Assembly: GCA_033239125.1 (NCBI GenBank)
Contig: BSWB01000006.1
Coordinates: forward strand, 117,226,242 to 117,290,241
Reading direction: 5' to 3'
Length of the DNA stretch: 64,000 bases
Source of the DNA: Fagopyrum homotropicum
Lineage: Eukaryota > Streptophyta > Magnoliopsida > Caryophyllales > Polygonaceae
Shown here piece by piece: positions 59,253 to 64,000 of this stretch; within the stretch, counting starts at the first letter, position 1; the number at the start of each line of letters is the position of its first letter. Made by a program: the position numbers and the translations under genes. Below the pieces are notes generated by a model, which did no database searches, was not told the origin of the DNA, and was given only the letters and a program-made list of their open reading frames with translations.

Positions 59253-62200
59253 TTATTCGAGTGCGGTGGGCGCAAACTCTTCAGCTTGGAGTTCCGGTGT
59301 ATACTTCTTGAGTCGTTGACCGTTCACCTTAAATTTTCCGCCCGTTTCACCCCATACTTCAACTACACCATGGGGAAAAATACGTTTGATTAGAAAAGGT
59401 CCGGTCCAACGAGATTTAAGCTTACCTGGAAAGAGACGGAGCCTTGAATTGAAGAGGAGAACTTGATCTCCTTCTTTGAGGTCCTTTGGGATGATATGCT
59501 TATCATGCCAACGCTTCGCTCTTTCTTTATAGATCTTGGCGTTTTCATAAGCGTTCAAGCGGAGTTCTTCAAGCTCATTTAGGTCCAAGAGACGCTTCTC
59601 TCCGGCTTCCTTCATGCTGAAATTTAGCCACTTGATTGCCTAAAACGCCTTGTGCTCCAACTCTACTGGTAGGTGACAAGACTTCCCATACACAAGGTTG
59701 TATGGTGTGGTTCCGATGGGAGTCTTATACGCAGTCCGGTACGCCCACAATGCATCATCTAGCTTCAAAGACCAATCCTTCCTAGTCCTTGAAACCGTCT
59801 TCTCTAGGATTCCTTTGATCTCCCGATTTGAGATCTCCACTTGTCCACTAGTTTGTGGATGATAAGGGGTGGCGATCTTGTGAGTCACCCCATACTTAGC
59901 TAAGAGAGCTTCAAAGCGCCGGGCAATGAAGTGAGAACCTCCATCACTAATGATAGTCCGTGGCGTCCCAAATCGCGGGAAAATGGTCTTGTTAAAGAAC
60001 TTAACCACTACCACGGCATCATTGGTGGGAGAGGCAATTGCTTCAACCCATCTTGAAACATAATCAACCGCTAAAAGTATGTATTGGTTACCACAAGATG
60101 ATGGGAAAGGTCCCATGAAGTCTACTCGCCAAACGTCGAAGATCTCCACCTCTTGGATGTTGTTGAGAGGCATCTTATTCCTCCTAGATATATTTCCTGT
60201 TCTTTGACAAGCATCGCAGCAGGAAACAAAGGTTTGCACATCTTTAAATAGAGTAGGCCAAAAGAATCCAGATTGCAATACCTTAGCGCTAGTCTTGTTC
60301 GAACAAGCGTGTCCTCCACAAGGTAGTGAATGACAATGGCGGATGACACTTTGCATCTCATCTTCCGGCACACATCGCCGAATAATGCCATCCGGACCTC
60401 TCTTAAAGAGGAGAGGTTCATTCCAAAAGTATTCCCGAACATCCTTAAAGAACTTCTTTCTTTGTGCGTAGGATAATCCGGGCGGTAATTCCTGACAAAC
60501 CAAATAGTTAACAAAATCAGCAAACCATGGTTTGTTACCTTTGATGATCACATCGATGCACTCCTCTATGATATGTAAATGCTCGTCCGGAAAGGAGTCA
60601 TCTATAGGTAGATGGTCGTCCTCTAGATGTGTTAGGCGACTCAAATGATCCGCAACAGAATTTTCCGACCCCTTCTTGTCGCGGATCTCTAGATCGAATT
60701 CTTGTAGGAGAAGAATCCATCTAATTAGCCTTGGCTTCGCATCCTTCTTTGCAAGGAGACATCGGATCGCAGCATGATCTGTGTATACAATCACCTTTGC
60801 ACCTACAAGATAAGAGCGAAATTTATCAATTGCATATACAATAGCCAAGAATTCTTTTTCGGTAGTGGCATAGTTGAGCTGCGCTTCATCTAGCGTCTTG
60901 CTAGCGTAGTAGATAGCATGGGTTCGCCCTTCCTTTCTTTGTCCAAGAACAGCTTCTATAGCTACGTCACTTGCGTCACACATAACCTCAAAGGGAAGAT
61001 TCCAATCCGGTGGTTGGATAATCGGAGCTGAAATTAGAGCTTCCCGAATCATATTGAACGCATCTAAACATTCCTGCGAAAACTCAAAAACTGCATCCTT
61101 CATCAATAGATTAGTAAGCGGTTTTGATATTTTAGAGAAATCCTTTATGAAACGCCTATATAATCCAGCATGTCCTAGAAAACTTCTTATCCCTTTCACC
61201 GAAGTTGGGGGAGGAAGCTTTTCTATTGTCTCTATCTTAGCTTTATCCACCTCAATCCCTCTACTAGAGATTAAGTGTCCTAATACAATGCCTTCTTTTA
61301 CCATAAATTGACACTTTTCCCAATTAAGAACTAGGTTAGTGTCTTCACACCTTTGTAATACAAGAGCAAGGTTAGAAAGGCAATTGTCGAAAGAGGAACC
61401 ATAAACGGAGAAGTCATCCATAAAAACCTCCATGATTTCCTCTATGTATTCCGAAAAGATGGCCATCATGCACCTTTGAAAGGTGGCTGGGGCATTGCAA
61501 AGCCCGAACGGCATCCTCCTATAGGCGAACGTGCCCCACGGGCACATGAACGTGGTCTTCTCTTGATCATCCGGGTGTATCGGAATCTGAAAGAAACACT
61601 ATAACCGTCAAGATAACAAAAATGCGAATGTTGTGCTAACTTTTCAAGCATTTGATCGATGAAGGGTATTGGGAAGTGATCCTTCCTCGTCGCGTTGTTT
61701 AGCTTGCGGTAATCTATGCACATCCGCCATCCTGTTACGGTTTGTGTAGGAATGAGCTCATTATTTTTGTTGGTGATGACCGTCATTCCTCCCTTCTTCG
61801 GAACCACTTGTACGGGACTCACCCACTTGCTATCGGAGATAGGATAGATGAAACCTGCATCAAGTAGTTTAAGGATTTCCTTCTTGACAACCTCCTTTAT
61901 GGTCGGATTCAACCGCCTTTGAGGTTGTCGCGAAGTTCTAAAGTCCTCTTCCATTAAGATCTTATGCATGCATAGGGAAGGTTTGATTCCTACTAAGTCC
62001 TCTATAGTATATCCTAAAGCTTTCCTATGTTTCTTAAGGACAACCATAAGCTTACTATGTTCATCTATGCTTAGATCGGAACTAACAATTACCGGAAAGG
62101 TAGAATTAGGTCCAAGAAATGCGTACCTTAGATGTGTAGGAAGTGGTTTCAATTCCATAACTATCAGGGTTTCCAATGGCTCTTGAGGAGCATCCGATGC

Positions 62201-62914
62201 TTCCTTAGAAGTGTCTAAGGATGTAGAAGGTGTTGGAGAAGAGAAGAATCAAGAGAAGTTGTGGAAGAAACACAAATATCTTCGAACTCACCCAAAATTA
62301 CGGCACCCCTGCCTTCTCCACGGCCGTGATTTTGGGCGTGGAAAGTAAATACGGTGGCTCTGTTTCCTCCACGGCCGTGTAAGCCTCTAGAGTGCTCCAC
62401 GCTTTTGTTGGTGAAATCCACGGCCGTGGAATAGAGTGTATGACCGTGGATCCGTACGTTTTCTGCTTCATCGTGGAGTTTCTCAAATCCTTCTTCATGC
62501 ACTTCTTCTTGCTGCTCTAAGGCTTCAATTGCCTCATTACAATCCTCTTCTTCCCCTATATCCATTAAGCTCATAGAAATAACTTTTTGCAAAGGATCTT
62601 TGAAGAGAATAGCACTTACCTCCTCTCTAGATAGTCCTTCTTCGTGGATATTGAATATATCCTCATCAAAAACTAGTTCCTTCACTAGAGTGGAAAGAAC
62701 GAACTCTACCTTCTCTTCTCCTATGTCGAAGGCGAGTCTAGCATTCTTGCAATCGACTATGCAGCCGGATGTTGCAAGAAACGGTCTTTCGAGAATGATC
62801 GGGACCGGACTATTTGCAGGAATGTCAAGCACAATAAAGTCTATAGGGACATAGAACTTACCAAGCTTGACCGGGACGTCTTCAACTATACCGATGGGGC
62901 GAGTGCATGGCCAT
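59253..62914 (-). pseudogene. Athila-type pol: protease end, reverse transcriptase, RNase H, integrase
   Basis: Minus strand. The protease-side block RPIGIVEDVPVKLGKF and ILERPFLATSG lies at 62900-62760 (Gly of the usual ILGRPFLATG is Glu). A linker follows at 62700-62230 whose codons include the palindromic repeat. Reverse transcriptase has CIDYRKLNN near 61720 and FMDDFSVYG near 61430; RNase H has CDASDVAIEAVLGQ near 60985. The integrase finger is near 60340-60200, catalytic DFMGP near 60120, SDGGSHF near 59960 and the third acidic residue in QVEISNREIKG near 59835. The C-terminus runs to 59253. Breaks: a frameshift near 62200, a one-base deletion after DGYS near 61600, and TAG for TGG near 59642. 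The integrase triad is intact. Confidence 0.9.
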
Positions 62915-62969
62915 AACAACGAGGAGTGGACTTAACAACGAGGAGTGGACTTTTATTTGACCGGGACGC
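62915..62969. repeat. scrambled junction with 19-bp tandem duplication
   Basis: AACAACGAGGAGTGGACTT is repeated head to tail at 62915-62933 and 62934-62952. Next comes TTTATTTGACC, which also occurs at 63282-63292, then GACCGGGACG, which also occurs near 62871-62880. These patches separate the two opposed Athila-type segments. Confidence 0.85.
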
Positions 62970-63203
62970 AGGAGGCATGGAGTGAGGGATCGAGCTGCTC
63001 ACAGACGGATCGATGACCTGACGGATCAGGTTATTGACACGTACGCTGCATTATCGCTGGATATCCGCGAGATGCAGGAGCGGCAGCACCATCAGCACAT
63101 CATGGCCCAGCTTCAGTTCGAGCATGTCATGGGCTATCCGTACGATCCGACTCAGTATCCGTACGTACCACCACCACCACCGCCGCCGGATCAGGATTAC
63201 TGA
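62970..63203 (+). pseudogene. C-terminal fragment of an ATHILA-type ORF
   Basis: Open frame to TGA at 63201-63203, without its own ATG. A helical, coiled-coil-like part (RRIDDLTDQVIDTY, LDIREMQERQHHQH) is followed by a tail YVPPPPPPPDQDY. This is the same arrangement as the end of the ORF at 56860-58425 (DRVGALEIRADARD... then FPPPPPQ), although the residues differ, so it belongs to another subfamily. The N-terminal part is missing at the junction. Its role is unknown. Confidence 0.6.
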
Positions 63204-64000
63204 GGAGCTGCAGGATTTTCTTATTATATTTTTTATGCAGTTCAGCTATTTATCCGGTGAGTTCTCTCATTTTTTAGACTTTTATTTGACCCACTGGGAC
63301 AGTGTGTCCCAAGTATGGGGTGTTTGTATTATTTGACTACCTTTTGATGTATTTGACTACTTGATGTATTATATTTCATCGGATATTTTATTTATGCATC
63401 ACTTCTGCATTTATATGATTATCTGATATTACATGCATACCTACAGGTTATTTGATTGAGAAAAACGTCGAAACTGAAAAAAAATGGTTTTAAAAAAATA
63501 TCCGACCTCGACCGAGTCAGTCTTGGCCAAACGAGGCATTTCACCTCGGTTGAACCAAGAACACCTCGACCGAGGTGTGTTAACTGAGAGTTTTCGAAAA
63601 CGATTTTGTGTTACTTATCTGGATATGATCTCAGTGAAGATCTTGTTTACTGACTGGTTTTGAATCCTTTATGTGTTTGAAAGGTTTTATAATATATTTA
63701 AGTTGCTAAATGCTTTGTTTGAAATTATTAGCATGTTTAATACTTTGTTTTTATCCAAATTATGTTGAATTTGAAGGTTGACACCGCAGGTTAAGTTCTC
63801 TCACTTTCTTCTTGGAAAGACCAAGGCAATTCATTCTCTTCTTCTTCTTCTTCTTGATCATGCTTAGCCCCTCATATACATTTTGCCTCCCTTTACCTAT
63901 CCGGGAATTTGGAAGCAAGCGAAGTGGCGAAAGCAAGTGAAGTTGAGAAGTGGCTGGAAGTGAAAGTTTTAGAAAGCAATAATAGGTTTGGGGAAGTCAA
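63204..64000 (+). other. 3' untranslated region of the second Athila-type element
   Basis: No coding sequence. It holds the palindromic block at 63505-63585 and pyrimidine-rich CTT repeats at 63829-63855. Confidence 0.6.

Larger units (their letters stand above)
51990..62914 (-). mobile_element. Athila-type Ty3/gypsy retrotransposon, 5' truncated
   Basis: Minus strand. The 3' LTR is 51990-55497, the extra env-position ORF 56860-58425, and the pol pseudogene 59253-62914. The gag and 5' LTR are missing at the junction near 62914. The left border follows GTTTC in the ULP1-like gene; the matching copy would be at the lost end. LTR termini are TGTTCGCC and CATGCTAACA on +, with a G-rich polypurine tract (minus TATGGGGTTATT) beside it. 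TTCCACGGCCGTGGAA-type palindromes recur in LTR, spacer and coding sequence. Confidence 0.85.
62953..64000 (+). mobile_element. 3' part of a second Athila-type element, opposite orientation
   Basis: It contains the end of an ORF (to 63203), GGGACAGTGTGTCCC and AAGTATGGGGTG (63296-63322), then TAGCCCCTCA, CCTTTACCTATCCGG and AGGTTTGGGGAAGTCAA (63868-64000). These have the same order as the 3' region of the minus-strand element. Between them, 63505-63585 carries CACCTCGGTTGA and CCTCGACCGAGG motifs typical of the solo LTR family. The element continues past the window. Confidence 0.72.

Overview
The window looks like nuclear DNA of a flowering plant, probably a eudicot. It is AT-rich and almost gene-free, and it is dominated by Ty1/copia and Ty3/gypsy LTR retrotransposons primed by initiator tRNA-Met, a Mutator-like DNA transposon with introns, a TRIM and MITEs. 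I recognise no intact cellular gene, rRNA, tRNA, CRISPR array or bacterial operon. Nearly every element ORF carries stop codons or frameshifts, so the window reads as silenced, decaying repeat DNA.

Layout. (1) 1-9172 is low-coding flank with a 520-bp TRIM (1627-2146), two MITEs (5350-5642, 7850-8096) and short repeats. (2) 9173-35254 is one minus-strand gypsy-type element with ~0.96-kb LTRs and flanks GCTAT/GCTAC, used repeatedly as an insertion target. It holds a small non-autonomous LTR element in its 3' LTR (9993-12098), an Athila-type LTR (13412-16874) that itself contains a solo LTR (13668-15422), a copia element in the gag-side ORF (17751-29571) whose 3' LTR contains another solo LTR (26463-28588), and a solo LTR in the leader (30762-33968). 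(3) 35260-37340 is flank. (4) ~37341-51989 is a Mutator-like element with a transposase gene on + and a convergent ULP1-like protease gene on -. It is split by a full-length chromovirus-like gypsy element (38544-47360, duplication CATAT). (5) 51990-~62914 is a minus-strand Athila-type element inserted into the ULP1-like gene, with a solo LTR (52764-54526) in its own LTR. (6) ~62953-64000 is a + strand piece of a second Athila-type element, joined through a scrambled junction.

The boundaries rest on TG...CA ends, 5-bp target duplications (GTTTC, GCTAA, ACAAT, GTCAT, CATAT), primer-binding sites and uninterrupted sister copies elsewhere in the window, so most of the nesting can be read directly.

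Three patterns are least explained by ordinary annotation. Each LTR family here carries its own short GC-rich inverted repeat, upstream of the TATA box and in most families again near the 5' end of the transcript, sometimes also inside coding sequence. In the Mutator-like element a TCTGGTAT motif recurs every few tens of bases, outside exons and always on the sense strand of the neighbouring gene. The extra 3' ORFs of the copia and Athila elements appear to share one protein layout.
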